DNA from: Solobacterium sp.
GTDB lineage: Bacteria > Bacillota_I > Bacilli_A > Erysipelotrichales > Erysipelotrichaceae
Reading direction: 5' to 3'
NCBI GenBank assembly: GCA_017433125.1
Contig: JAFRHT010000048.1
Span: 1 to 35,480 of the forward strand
DNA: 35,480 nucleotides
The notes beneath the pieces are model-generated. The model was not told the origin of the DNA. It saw only the letters and a list, made by a program, of their open reading frames with translations, and searched no databases. This document shows positions 1-8,129 of the stretch, piece by piece; the stretch's first letter is position 1; every line of letters starts with the position of its first letter. A program made the translations under genes and the position numbers.

Positions 1-140
1 CCATTTCAGACTATATCTATTACTACAATCATCAGCGTATCAAAGAACGTTTAAAAGGCCTCACTCCTCTCGAATGGAGAGAAATGAGGTCTCTGGTTCA
101 AATCTAATATTTATCTGTCCAACTTTTGGGGATCAGTACA
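1..140 (+). mobile_element. Right end of an IS3-family (IS150-like) insertion sequence, truncated by the window edge
   Basis: The first 107 bases encode the C-terminus of an IS3-type transposase. They are followed by a terminal sequence that ends in GGGGATCAGTACA at about 140, the usual ...CA end of IS3/IS150 elements (read inward, TGTACTGATCCCC). The left part lies outside the window, so neither the target duplication nor intactness can be judged. The element stops only 20 bases from the stop codon of the next gene, so it inserted just downstream of that gene. Confidence 0.75.
3..107 (+). CDS. IS3-family transposase OrfB, C-terminal fragment
   Basis: An open frame enters from the left edge and ends with TAA at 105-107, giving 34 residues. 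The residues include YYYNHQRIKERLKGLTPLEW, the typical end of the DDE integrase domain of IS150-group IS3 transposases (pattern YNxxRIKxxLKGLSPxxYR). The catalytic DDE residues would lie upstream, outside the window. The DNA after the stop carries the terminal inverted repeat, which supports a genuine IS end. Function (known for the family): cut-and-paste or copy-out transposition through a circular intermediate. Whether the full gene is intact cannot be seen. Confidence 0.8.
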   Translation: MSDYIYYYNHQRIKERLKGLTPLEWREMRSLVQI

Positions 141-159
141 GCTGGCAGGACTTCTTTTT

Positions 160-1194
160 TTACTGTACCTTGACTTCCCCGGCCAGTACCCGGCGGTAAT
201 CCGCCAGGTTCTTTTCCAGAAGCGCGGGCGTATCCAGTTCGTACGGGCATTTCGAGGCGCACTGGTAACAGTGGATGCACGTTTCGATCTTTTCCATCTC
301 CGCCTGGCCGGTTTCGCTCAGCCATTTCGCGGACGGCGCCCGCCGCAGCAGCAGGCTCATCCGGGCACAGGTGTTGATCTTGATCCCCATCGGGCAGGGC
401 ATGCAGTAACCGCAGCCGCGGCAGAAGTCCCCGGCCAGTTCCTGCTTTTCCTTTTCGATGAAGGCCCGGATCTCATCTGTCATCACCGCGTCATGGTCCA
501 TGAAGGACAGCCACTCATCAAGCTCACTTTCCCGCTGAATGCCCCAGATCGGCAGGACATCATGTTCCAGGGCAAACGCCATGGCCGCTTCCGCATGTGT
601 GATCAGGCCTCCGGCCAGGCTCTTCATCGCGATAAAGCCCATATTACGTTCATGGCACATGCTGACCAGACGGATCTCCTTTTCCCCGGACAGATAGCTG
701 AACGGGAACTGCATGGTTTCATACAGGCCGGATTCGACGCATTCATACGCCACCTCGATCTTATGGGCAGCCACGCCGATATGCCTGATTTTGCCGGCTG
801 CCTTCGCTTCCAGCATGCACTCATACATGCCGCTGCCGTCACCGGGCTTCCAGCACTGATTGACCTGGTGGAACTGATACAGGTCAATATAGTCTGTCTG
901 CAGTTTTTCCAGCGATGTTTCCAGATCCTTCCGGAATTCATCCGGAGTCAGGGCATGCGTCTTGGAAGCGATGAAGACTTTGTCCCGCATGCCGGCAAAT
1001 GCCTTTCCGACCTTCTCTTCACTGTCGGTGTATGCCCTTGCCGTGTCAAAGAACCGCATGCCGCCGTCATAGGCTTTCCGCAGAATCATAACCGCTGTTT
1101 CCATATCGGTACGCTGCAGCGGCAGAACCCCGAATGCGTTCTGCGGTACGGTGATGCCGGTCTGTCCCAGCGTGTAGTTTCTGATCATGCTCAT
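160..1194 (-). CDS. Aldo/keto reductase with C-terminal 4Fe-4S ferredoxin domain
   Basis: The protein has 344 residues. The N-terminal 240 or so form an aldo/keto reductase barrel with the catalytic tetrad visible as Asp50 and Tyr55 (FFDTARAY), Lys78 (IASKTH) and His109 (LYQFHQ). The C-terminal part carries two cysteine clusters, CRGCGYCMPCPMG and CIHCYQCASKCPY, which is the pattern of two 4Fe-4S clusters. This fused architecture is common in anaerobes, where the proteins are annotated as ferredoxin-type aldo/keto reductases; substrates are mostly unknown. Likely cytoplasmic NAD(P)H-dependent reduction of an aldehyde or ketone, with electrons possibly passing via the clusters (inference). A ribosome binding site (GGAGGAAATGAGC context) precedes the start at 1194. 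It is the last gene of a probable three-gene minus-strand unit with the transporter and the isomerase upstream. Confidence 0.9.
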   Translation of the reverse strand: MSMIRNYTLGQTGITVPQNAFGVLPLQRTDMETAVMILRKAYDGGMRFFDTARAYTDSEEKVGKAFAGMRDKVFIASKTHALTPDEFRKDLETSLEKLQTDYIDLYQFHQVNQCWKPGDGSGMYECMLEAKAAGKIRHIGVAAHKIEVAYECVESGLYETMQFPFSYLSGEKEIRLVSMCHERNMGFIAMKSLAGGLITHAEAAMAFALEHDVLPIWGIQRESELDEWLSFMDHDAVMTDEIRAFIEKEKQELAGDFCRGCGYCMPCPMGIKINTCARMSLLLRRAPSAKWLSETGQAEMEKIETCIHCYQCASKCPYELDTPALLEKNLADYRRVLAGEVKVQ

Positions 1195-1286
1195 TTCCTC
1201 CTGTACGCTTTCATCTTATCAGGTGTTTATCTGATCATTTATATCAAAAAGGTTTTTATCTGTTCTTGCAAATTACAAAATGTTAT

Positions 1287-2207
1287 TTACAGCAGTCTGA
1301 TGAGACCTGCCCCGATCATCATGATGAGCAGGCCCGCTGCCTTGCGCAGGGTTACCGGCCGGCGGGCTGTGCTGAACCAGCCGAAATGATCCACCAGTGT
1401 CCCCATTGCGGTTGAACCCAGCAGGTTCATGATAACCGTCATGCCGGTGCCGATATGGGCCGGGGTTACCGTGTTGGCCGAAAGGCACAGTGCCCCGAGG
1501 ATACCGCCGATCCACATCCACCACGGCTTCAAGTTTCCTTTCAAAGCATCTGCCGGGAGCTTCTGGCGGCCGGAGACAAGCAGCGCAGCCAGAATACAGC
1601 AGATCGTCAGGAAGGATACCGAGCTGGACACCAGCGCGGTCTGGAACGGATTGCCGGTAAGCCGGCCGAAATAGCCGTTGATCGAGGTCTGGGTCGTGCC
1701 GATGGCCCCGACCAGGACTGCACAGAGCCGGTACAGATTAACACCCGCAGCACCGGTCTGCTGTTTCTCCCGGGTCAAAGATGCCGTCAGAACACCGGTA
1801 AATACCAGCACCGCCCCGCCGAGCCGGAACGCGGTCAGCGGGGTCACGTTTCCCCGGAACAGGCCGAGGGCATCAATGAGCAGCCCCGTGACAATCTGCC
1901 CGAGAATCGGGAAAATTACTGTCTGCACGCCGCCTAGTTTTGGGAACAGCAGGATGTTGCCGGTCATGACCGTTACCCCGCAGAGCCCGCCGATGTAAAT
2001 CCACTTCGGCTCCCCGGCCAATCTGTCCCAGGGAAGGCGCAGGCTTCCCGTCGTGAAAAACAGCACGCCGGCAATGAACAGCAGCGAGGTCAGTACAGAT
2101 ACAAAGGCAGCAGAAAACGGCGATCCGAGCCGCTTTCTGAGTCTGGTATTAATGCACGTCTGCAGCGGCATCAGCATGCCGACTGCCATGGCGAGAAGGA
2201 ACATCAT
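1287..2207 (-). CDS. DMT-superfamily transporter, YdcZ/DUF606 type (two tandem domains)
   Basis: The protein has 306 residues and is strongly hydrophobic, with about ten predicted membrane helices arranged as two similar halves. The first half begins MMFLLAMAVGMLMPLQTCIN and the second at about residue 155 with LYRLCAVLVGAIGTTQTSIN; the shared Q-T-x-I-N motif after the first helix of each half marks the duplication. This is the architecture of the fused form of YdcZ/DUF606 proteins in the drug/metabolite transporter superfamily. No substrate is known for most members. The start lies 10 bases beyond the end of the isomerase gene, so it is probably translated from the same transcript. Confidence 0.82.
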   Translation of the reverse strand: MMFLLAMAVGMLMPLQTCINTRLRKRLGSPFSAAFVSVLTSLLFIAGVLFFTTGSLRLPWDRLAGEPKWIYIGGLCGVTVMTGNILLFPKLGGVQTVIFPILGQIVTGLLIDALGLFRGNVTPLTAFRLGGAVLVFTGVLTASLTREKQQTGAAGVNLYRLCAVLVGAIGTTQTSINGYFGRLTGNPFQTALVSSSVSFLTICCILAALLVSGRQKLPADALKGNLKPWWMWIGGILGALCLSANTVTPAHIGTGMTVIMNLLGSTAMGTLVDHFGWFSTARRPVTLRKAAGLLIMMIGAGLIRLL

Positions 2208-2217
2208 ACCGCTTTAT

Positions 2218-2790
2218 TTATTTCCAGGTCGGCGGTGTCCAGTCTTCACTCATCCGCACCGGCTCCGGATACGTCTGGCCGAACAGGCGCAGTTCCACAT
2301 GATCGATAACCTGCGCTTCCAGCGGCTCATAGACGATCATCTCCGGGATGATGAAATCCTCCAGCAGTCTGGTTTCACATGCGGCAATGCGCAGCACTTC
2401 CTCCATGCCTTCAATGACATGTCCGAAGACCGGATAGATACCCTTGTGCTCCGGACAGTCCTTCAGCGGGAAAAAGAACTCCCCGCCCGCCAGGCCATGG
2501 CTGCCGTAGCCGCCCATGCATACACAGCCCGGGTGCGAGTCAAGCGGTTCGATCTCCGGGTGCAGGCTGAATTCATTCGGAATCAGATAGCGGGCTTCTT
2601 CCTTTCCGAAGCCGGAGTAGGATACATCCACCCACTTGCCGGGCACGATTCTCTGTATGGCATAATGATCCATCAGTCCCTGCCGGGCGATGTGGATGAA
2701 GCTGGCAACCGTGTTCGGGGCTGCCTCAGGCAGAAGTTCAATGACGATCTTTCTGCCGTTTTCCATATGCAGGATTGCTTGCGGGTTCAT
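2218..2790 (-). CDS. Cyclophilin-type peptidyl-prolyl cis-trans isomerase
   Basis: The protein has 190 residues from a start at 2790 preceded by GGAGGAGATCAG. The frame stays open further upstream, but that extension runs antisense through the promoter and start of the neighbouring stomatin gene and has no ribosome binding site, so the shorter start is chosen. The sequence shows the cyclophilin core: MENGRKIVIELLPEAAPNTV, FIHIARQGLMDHYAIQRIVP, and GIYPVFGHVIEGMEEVLRIA near the C-terminus. The central region has GYGSHGLAGGEFFFPL in place of the usual GxxxxxSQFFI motif. It has no signal peptide, so it is probably a cytoplasmic folding helper. It is the first gene of a minus-strand unit with the DUF606 transporter and aldo/keto reductase. 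Confidence 0.88.
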   Translation of the reverse strand: MNPQAILHMENGRKIVIELLPEAAPNTVASFIHIARQGLMDHYAIQRIVPGKWVDVSYSGFGKEEARYLIPNEFSLHPEIEPLDSHPGCVCMGGYGSHGLAGGEFFFPLKDCPEHKGIYPVFGHVIEGMEEVLRIAACETRLLEDFIIPEMIVYEPLEAQVIDHVELRLFGQTYPEPVRMSEDWTPPTWK

Positions 2791-2967
2791 CTGATCTCCT
2801 CCGTATTCATGATATGATCTGTGCCGGGAACATATTGTTAAGAAATATGTCCGCTCATTTGTTTTATTATAGCATTGGATGAAGCCGCTGCCGGACACAC
2901 CGGGCAGTGTCTCTTTATCCAGTAATGATTCTGTTTCTGCTAAAATATCTGTTGGGAGGTAACTGAT

Positions 2968-3975
2968 ATGCCATGGATTCTGATTCTCATCATTCTGGCG
3001 GGATATATTGTATTCAGCTGTATCCGCATTGTTCCCCAGGGCTACGAATATGTCATTGAGCTTCTGGGCCGTTTCAAGACCATCTGGCCGGCCGGCCTGC
3101 ACCTGAAGATGCCTGTTGTTGAGCGTATTGCCAACAAGGTCAACATCAAGGAGATGCTGCTGGACGGTGATCTGCTGCCGGTGATTACCAAGGATAACGT
3201 CACCATGCAGATTGACTCGGTCGTATACTTCAAGGTCTTTGACTCGCATCTGTTTACCTACGGGATTACCGATGCCCTCAAGGCAATGGATCTGCTTTCA
3301 GCCACAACGCTGCGCAACATCATCGGTGAAATGACGCTGGATGAAACCCTGACCAGCCGTGAAACCGTAAACTCCAAGATGCGCACAGTTCTCGATGAGG
3401 CCACCGATCAGTGGGGCATCAAGGTCACCCGTGTGGAGATCAAGAACATCGTGCCGCCGCAGCAGGTCAAGGAAGCGATGGAACAGCAGGTCACTGCCGA
3501 ACGCAACAAGCGGGCGGAAATCCTTGAAGCCGAAGGCCACAAGCAGTCTGACATTCTCAAGGCAGAAGGCCATAAAGCTGCCCTGATTCTCGACGCGGAA
3601 GCTGACAAGCAGAAAAAGATTCTGGAAGCAGAAGCGGAACGCCAGGCCCAGATTGAACGGGCTACCGGCCAGGCGGATGCTATCCGACGGGTGGAACAGG
3701 CCAACGCCGACGGTCTGCGCATGCTGAAGGATGCCGGCGCGGATGAAACCGTCCTGCGGCTCAAGAGCATTGAAGCGCTGGCTACGATCGCTGACGGCAA
3801 CGCCACCAAGATCTTCCTGCCGGCCGAACTGTCCGGTATTGCCGGTCTGGCCAGCGGTTTCGGGGAAATGATTAAAACATCCCAGGAAGATGCCGCAAAG
3901 AAAAAAGAACCGGCCCAGCCGGAACAGAAAAACATCCATCAGGAACCTGATTTCCTGAACCGGAAAATTGTGTAG
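2968..3975 (+). CDS. SPFH/band 7 (stomatin-like) membrane protein
   Basis: The protein has 335 residues. An N-terminal membrane helix (residues 3-20, WILILIILAGYIVFSC) is followed by an SPFH domain with the typical VPQGYEYVIELLGRF start. A long charged coiled-coil comes next, containing about four near-repeats of 11 residues (ILEAEGHKQSD, ILKAEGHKAAL, ILDAEADKQKK, ILEAEAERQAQ), then a hydrophobic segment and a polar tail rich in K, P and E. Such proteins form oligomeric rings and membrane microdomains and are often tied to protease control or membrane stress. The NfeD-like partner often found next to them is absent here. GGGAGG precedes the start and a strong terminator follows, so it is a single-gene transcript. 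Confidence 0.9.
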   Translation: MPWILILIILAGYIVFSCIRIVPQGYEYVIELLGRFKTIWPAGLHLKMPVVERIANKVNIKEMLLDGDLLPVITKDNVTMQIDSVVYFKVFDSHLFTYGITDALKAMDLLSATTLRNIIGEMTLDETLTSRETVNSKMRTVLDEATDQWGIKVTRVEIKNIVPPQQVKEAMEQQVTAERNKRAEILEAEGHKQSDILKAEGHKAALILDAEADKQKKILEAEAERQAQIERATGQADAIRRVEQANADGLRMLKDAGADETVLRLKSIEALATIADGNATKIFLPAELSGIAGLASGFGEMIKTSQEDAAKKKEPAQPEQKNIHQEPDFLNRKIV

Positions 3976-3990
3976 TATTGCCTTGGCAGG

Positions 3991-4022
3991 GGCAGTCTCC
4001 CTAACGGGAGGCTGCCTTTTTT
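3991..4022 (+). terminator. Rho-independent terminator after the SPFH gene
   Basis: An 11-bp stem (GGCAGTCTCCC / GGGAGGCTGCC, one G-T pair) with a TAAC loop is followed by seven T. It sits 15 bases after the stop codon. Confidence 0.9.
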
Positions 4023-4109
4023 ATTCGTTATCCACTTCATAAAACGTGGTTATAACAATTCGGCTGTTATGTTCATATTGCAATCGATATACACATAACA
4101 GATAGCAGA

Positions 4110-4139
4110 TTATGCATGATTCCATATATGAACATGTAT
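4110..4139. promoter_or_regulatory. Candidate operator pair upstream of the M20/carrier operon (ATGCAT box)
   Basis: TTATGCATGAT at 4110-4120 is followed by ATGTATCAT with its ATGTAT core at 4134, exactly 22 bases after the ATGCAT core at 4112. The same 22-base pairing occurs upstream of the LysR gene and of the decarboxylase operon. The site lies about 150 bases before the peptidase start, in an A/T-rich stretch. It is probably bound by the LysR-type regulator encoded at 7130 (inference). Confidence 0.4.
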
Positions 4140-4279
4140 CATTTGCTTTTTTTTAATAACTTAAAATCAAAAAAAGGATAGCCTCTGATCAATGGTACCC
4201 CTTTCAGCATCATAAATCGCCGGTTCGGGGTCAGCGGTTTATACATCCACTGTCAGAAGTACATCCGGAAAGGAAAAGT

Positions 4280-5458
4280 ATGCAGAAAATTATTGAAGAG
4301 TACATTGACTCACATCGTGATGAGATCATCCAGAAATGGCGTGAACTCGTCGAAATCGAGGCATTCTGGTCCGAAACGGAATACACCAGGGAAGTCGCAG
4401 CCTATGTAAAGCAGCTCTTCGAGGACGCAGGATGCGAATGCGAGATGGTCGATCCTGATCCTTCCATTCCGACCCCGCCGGTTGTCACCGGTGTGATCGG
4501 TAAAGATCGTCCGGGCACTCCGATCCTGTTCGGCGGTCATTATGACACCGTCTTCAAGCGCGGTTTCCTGAAGGATCATCCGTTCCGCATCGATGAAGAA
4601 GGCCGTGCCTATGGCCCTGGCGTCCTTGACATGAAGGGCGGCATCGTTATTGCCGCATATGTCATCAAGGCCCTGGAAGCCGCCGGCTACAACGAGCGTC
4701 CGATCCGCATTTCCTTCTGCGGTGACGAAGAAGGCGGCAGCAATCACGGCAAAGTTGCCGATGTCCTGGCAGAGTCCGGCCGCGGATGCGAGTACGCATT
4801 CAACATGGAAACCGGCATCCCGAAGGACAACGCCATCTGTGTCGGCCGCAAAGGCGCCGCTGCCGGCAAGTTCATCGTTCACGGTGTCGCAGCGCACTCC
4901 GGCAATGCTTTCGAAGCAGGCCGCAATGCCGTCATCGAAGCCGCTCACAAAATGCTCGAAATCGATGCCCTGACCAACCTGGAAACAGGTACGCACATGA
5001 ATGTGGCCATGGTCAAGGGCGGCCTGGTCCCTAACCAGGTTCCGGACATCTGCGAAGTCACCTGGATGTGCCGCTTCCGTTACATGGATGAAATGGAAAA
5101 GACCGTCAAGGCAGTGAATGAAATCCTTGCCAAGACCTTCATCGAGGGCACAACCACAGAGAACATCTACCTCGGCGGCGGCAACGTCTTCGAAGACACC
5201 AAAGAGAACAATGCCCTGGTTGACTTCATCGACAAGATCAGCCAGCAGTATGGTTACGGTTCTGTCGGCAGGATCTTCCTGGGCGGCGGTTCCGATGCCC
5301 CGAACTTTGCCCGCTATGGTGCCATCACCATCTGTGCCTGCGGTGTCCTGGGCGAATGGAACCACACCGACCGTGAATATGCGATTGTCGAATCCATGTT
5401 CACAAGAGCCAAGATGTGGGGTGCTGTTGTCACACATCTCAGCGAACACAAGCATTAA
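4280..5458 (+). CDS. M20-family metallopeptidase (carboxypeptidase G2/ArgE-like)
   Basis: The protein has 392 residues. The two-zinc site of the M20 family is visible: FGGHYDTV (His, then catalytic-site Asp), GPGVLDMKGG (bridging Asp), GDEEGG (general-base Glu and metal Glu), NMETG, and the C-terminal EWNHTDREYA histidine. The lid/dimerisation domain carries HSGNAFEAGRNAVIEAA, as in glutamate carboxypeptidase-type members. Family enzymes hydrolyse the amide bond of N-acyl amino acids, dipeptides or p-aminobenzoyl-glutamate; the substrate here is unknown. No signal peptide is present, so it acts in the cytoplasm on imported substrate. It is followed after 38 bases by a carrier gene with its own ribosome binding site, forming an operon. 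It is closely similar to three other M20 proteins in this window. Confidence 0.92.
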   Translation: MQKIIEEYIDSHRDEIIQKWRELVEIEAFWSETEYTREVAAYVKQLFEDAGCECEMVDPDPSIPTPPVVTGVIGKDRPGTPILFGGHYDTVFKRGFLKDHPFRIDEEGRAYGPGVLDMKGGIVIAAYVIKALEAAGYNERPIRISFCGDEEGGSNHGKVADVLAESGRGCEYAFNMETGIPKDNAICVGRKGAAAGKFIVHGVAAHSGNAFEAGRNAVIEAAHKMLEIDALTNLETGTHMNVAMVKGGLVPNQVPDICEVTWMCRFRYMDEMEKTVKAVNEILAKTFIEGTTTENIYLGGGNVFEDTKENNALVDFIDKISQQYGYGSVGRIFLGGGSDAPNFARYGAITICACGVLGEWNHTDREYAIVESMFTRAKMWGAVVTHLSEHKH

Positions 5459-5496
5459 TTCCAGGTTTGGTTGATAAATAAAGGAGATAGAAAACT

Positions 5497-6864
5497 ATGT
5501 CAACTGCTGCTGTGCCGAAGAAGAAGGGGTTCAAGATTCCGCATCTGTTCTTCCTCATCCTCTTCATCCTCATCTTCATGAGTCTTATGACTTATGTCAT
5601 TCCGCCGGGAGTATTCGAAGAAGGTGTCTTCACATACCTGCCTGAGAGAACTCCGGTCAATCCGTGGAAGGCAATGATGCTGATCCTGGACGGTATGAAG
5701 AATTCCGGCCAGATCGTCGGTCTGCTTCTGGCTGCCGGTGGTTATACCAGCGTTGTTCTTTCCACCAAGTCCATTGACAAGATGATCGACTTCGCGATCT
5801 ATAAGCTGCAGGACAAGGGTATGTCCGTGCTCGTACCGGGCGTCTTCCTGCTCTACTGCTTCATCGGCTGCTTCGCCGGTGGTGACCAGATCATCGCGAT
5901 GGTCCCGATCGGCCTCATGTTTGCCAAGAAGATGCGTCTTGACCCGGTCTGCGGTCTGGCTCTGGTCCTGTTTGCATATCATATCGGCGGTCTTTCTTCC
6001 CCGAACTATGCTATGCAGCCGCAGCTGCTGATGGACGTCCCGGTTTACTCCGGCTTCGGTCCGCGTGTTGTCTGCTTCATCATCATTTCCCTGCTGTCCC
6101 TGCCGCCGGTTCTCAGCTACTGCAAGAAGGTCGCTGCTGATCCGACAAAGTCCGTACTGCCGGTTGAAGACTGGGTTCCGGAACTGGATACAAAGGCTGA
6201 TGCTGTTGAAGAAAAGACAGTCAGCACACAGGATATCCTTACGGTTGTCATCTTCCTGCTCCAGCCGATTCTCGCCCTCACCCTGGTCACAGGCATGAAG
6301 CTTGGCAACGGCGCTCTGGTTGCTCTGCAGATCATCCTGGCCATTGTCATTGGTCTGATTCACAAGTATGACATGGACAAGACCGGTAAGACATTCGCCC
6401 AGGGTACAGCTATGATGGCTTTCGTCGGCTACATCATCGGCTGTGCTTCCGCCATGTCTCTGGTTATGAGCCAGGGCCAGATCATTGCCACAATCGTCAA
6501 CTTCTTCTGCATCCCGCTGAAGAACCTCGGTTCCGGTCTGGCTTCCGTCGGTATCTCCATGGTCTGCACAATCGTCAACATGATCGTTCCGTCCGCTTCC
6601 GCCAAGGCTGCCATCCTCTGCCCGATTATCAAGCCGATGTGCGAAAACCTCGGTATCACTCTGCAGATGGGTGTTCAGGCGCTGGGTTACGGCGACAAGC
6701 TGACAAACATCATTTCCCCGGTTCTGGGTACAACTGTTGCTGCTCTTGGCCTTGCCAACATTCCGTATGACAAGTGGTTCAAGTGGGTCGCTCCGAAAAT
6801 CGCTTACATCGCAGTAATCTGCTGGGCTTCCCTGTACGTTCTGTCGATGCTGGGCTTCGCGTGA
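5497..6864 (+). CDS. YfcC/DcuC-family carboxylate or amino-acid carrier
   Basis: The protein has 455 residues and about 11-12 membrane segments. The N-terminus (KIPHLFFLILFILIFMSLMT followed by YVIPPG) matches the start of the YfcC/C4-dicarboxylate anaerobic carrier group, whose members have H-x-hydrophobic followed by W/Y-I-I/V-P-A/P-G. Other conserved-looking segments are CFAGGDQIIAMVPIG and MIVPSASAKAAILCPI. The family contains carriers for C4-dicarboxylates, arginine/ornithine and possibly dipeptides. It directly follows an M20 peptidase, so its substrate is probably an acylated amino acid, peptide or carboxylate that the peptidase then cleaves (inference). AAAGGAGATAG precedes the start and a strong terminator follows the stop. 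Confidence 0.85.
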   Translation: MSTAAVPKKKGFKIPHLFFLILFILIFMSLMTYVIPPGVFEEGVFTYLPERTPVNPWKAMMLILDGMKNSGQIVGLLLAAGGYTSVVLSTKSIDKMIDFAIYKLQDKGMSVLVPGVFLLYCFIGCFAGGDQIIAMVPIGLMFAKKMRLDPVCGLALVLFAYHIGGLSSPNYAMQPQLLMDVPVYSGFGPRVVCFIIISLLSLPPVLSYCKKVAADPTKSVLPVEDWVPELDTKADAVEEKTVSTQDILTVVIFLLQPILALTLVTGMKLGNGALVALQIILAIVIGLIHKYDMDKTGKTFAQGTAMMAFVGYIIGCASAMSLVMSQGQIIATIVNFFCIPLKNLGSGLASVGISMVCTIVNMIVPSASAKAAILCPIIKPMCENLGITLQMGVQALGYGDKLTNIISPVLGTTVAALGLANIPYDKWFKWVAPKIAYIAVICWASLYVLSMLGFA

Positions 6865-6897
6865 TTCTCTAAGCGGAAACAAGTCAAACAGTATTGG

Positions 6898-6939
6898 AAA
6901 AAGCATATTTCCTGGTTAAAACAGGAGATATGCTTTTTT
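6898..6939 (+). terminator. Strong rho-independent terminator after the M20/carrier operon
   Basis: A 17-bp stem with one G-T pair (left arm 6898-6914, right arm 6922-6938) has a 7-base loop and ends in a run of T. A complementary A run on the left means it could also stop minus-strand transcription. Confidence 0.92.
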
Positions 6940-6965
6940 GTGGTTTTTCTCATATTTATAACAGT

Positions 6966-7057
6966 TTATGCATGATAAACGCCATTTATATGCATGATTA
7001 CGTATTATCTATTATGTTTTAATAGCAATGTATGCATGAATTGTATCGTGTATTACA
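6966..7057. promoter_or_regulatory. Clustered operator-like motifs upstream of the LysR gene
   Basis: Three ATGCAT cores lie at 6968, 6990 and 7032, spaced 22 and 42 bases, close to two and four helical turns. The first is embedded in GTTTATGCATGATAAAC, a dyad with 6-bp arms that also fits the T-N11-A form of LysR boxes. Next to the third core, TGTATCGTGTATTACA (7042-7057) is a TGTA-N8-TACA dyad like those near the Crp-family gene. The stretch is strongly A/T-rich and probably holds the promoter of the LysR gene with autoregulation (inference). Confidence 0.5.
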
Positions 7058-7129
7058 TATTATCTTAATCAAAACAAACAAAATAGTATTATCCCTGCAA
7101 AAGCACTGACGCGGAAAGAGAGGCACCGA

Positions 7130-8038
7130 ATGGCAATTACAATATCTGAATTGATTTACTTTCTGAAAACTGCGGAGCTCCAGAATGTAACCAAAGCTGC
7201 GCAGGAACTGCATATTATGCAGCCGTCACTGAGCCGTTCCATTTCCGCCCTGGAAGATGACCTCGGTGTACAGCTGTTTGACCGTACCGGCAGAAATGTT
7301 GTGCTCAACCGCTACGGGGAGATTGTCCAGAGCTATGCCAGCCGGATCATCAATCTGCTGAATACCATGCAGAATGAACTGGACAACGAAAAAGGCATCG
7401 GCGACAAGACCATCACGGTCTCCTTCTCCTCTGCCTCGACGCATCTGGCGGTCCTGATCAGTGACTTTAACAAGACATTCCCGGATATTCATTTCGATAT
7501 CCTGCAGCACAATCAGCGTGAACTGAACGCCTTTTCCCGGCAGACTGACCTGAACATTTTCTCCAGTTCAGTCCCCATCAGCAATGATCACACGGTTATC
7601 CTGCTGCAGGAAAACCTCCTGCTGGCCGTACCGGAAAATGATCCGGCCGCAAAGCTGAATGATGTCCGGCTGTCCGACTTCGCCGACCATGGCTTTATTG
7701 CCATGCAGAAATGGAATGACCTGCGCACGATTACGGATTACTACTGCAAGATGGCTGACTTTGTTCCGCAGATCCTGCTGGAAAGCGACAGCCCGCACAC
7801 CGTCCGGGAATTCATCAAGGCCGGCATCGGCGTTGCCTTTGTTCCAGAGATCACCTGGAGTGAAGTCAGCGGTGAGAACATCTCCCTGAAGCGGATCCAG
7901 TCGCCTTCCTGCGTCCGGTATATCTGCCTGTCCTGGAATCCGACCGGGTATCTGTCTGCTCACGCAACAAGGTTCCGTGACTTCCTGATCAACCACTTTG
8001 AAGAATACGCCCGCCGCGGCAAACCGAATTCCAGATAA
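7130..8038 (+). CDS. LysR-family transcriptional regulator
   Basis: The protein has 302 residues. The N-terminal winged helix-turn-helix reads LIYFLKTAELQNVTKAAQEL followed by MQPSLSRSISALEDDLGVQLFDR, the standard LysR DNA-binding signature. Residues from about 90 to 290 form the periplasmic-binding-like effector domain. It lies between the M20/carrier operon on the same strand and the decarboxylase operon on the other strand, and matching ATGCAT boxes stand before all three. It is therefore the natural candidate to control both operons, with a small carboxylate or amino acid as co-inducer (inference). A paired terminator follows. Confidence 0.93.
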   Translation: MAITISELIYFLKTAELQNVTKAAQELHIMQPSLSRSISALEDDLGVQLFDRTGRNVVLNRYGEIVQSYASRIINLLNTMQNELDNEKGIGDKTITVSFSSASTHLAVLISDFNKTFPDIHFDILQHNQRELNAFSRQTDLNIFSSSVPISNDHTVILLQENLLLAVPENDPAAKLNDVRLSDFADHGFIAMQKWNDLRTITDYYCKMADFVPQILLESDSPHTVREFIKAGIGVAFVPEITWSEVSGENISLKRIQSPSCVRYICLSWNPTGYLSAHATRFRDFLINHFEEYARRGKPNSR

Positions 8039-8047
8039 ACGATACAG

Positions 8048-8076
8048 ACGGACAGTTCAGACTGTCCGTTTTCTTT
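8048..8076 (+). terminator. Rho-independent terminator of the LysR gene
   Basis: A perfect 9-bp stem (ACGGACAGT / ACTGTCCGT) with TCAG loop is followed by TTTTCTTT. Confidence 0.88.
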
Positions 8077-8085
8077 GAAGCATAC

Positions 8086-8114
8086 AAAAACCGATCCGTA
8101 CGGATCGGCTTTCT
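8086..8114. terminator. Bidirectional terminator between LysR gene and decarboxylase operon
   Basis: The 18-base perfect palindrome CCGATCCGTACGGATCGG (8091-8108) is flanked by AAAAA on the left and CTTTCTTTG on the right. It can therefore end the minus-strand decarboxylase operon and back up the LysR terminator. Confidence 0.85.
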
Positions 8115-8129
8115 TTGTTTTTCAGCTGA

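Noticed and set aside
2791-3249. N-terminal extension of the cyclophilin frame upstream to 3249
   Set aside because: The extension is antisense to the stomatin gene and its promoter, while a GGAGGAG site fixes the start at 2790.
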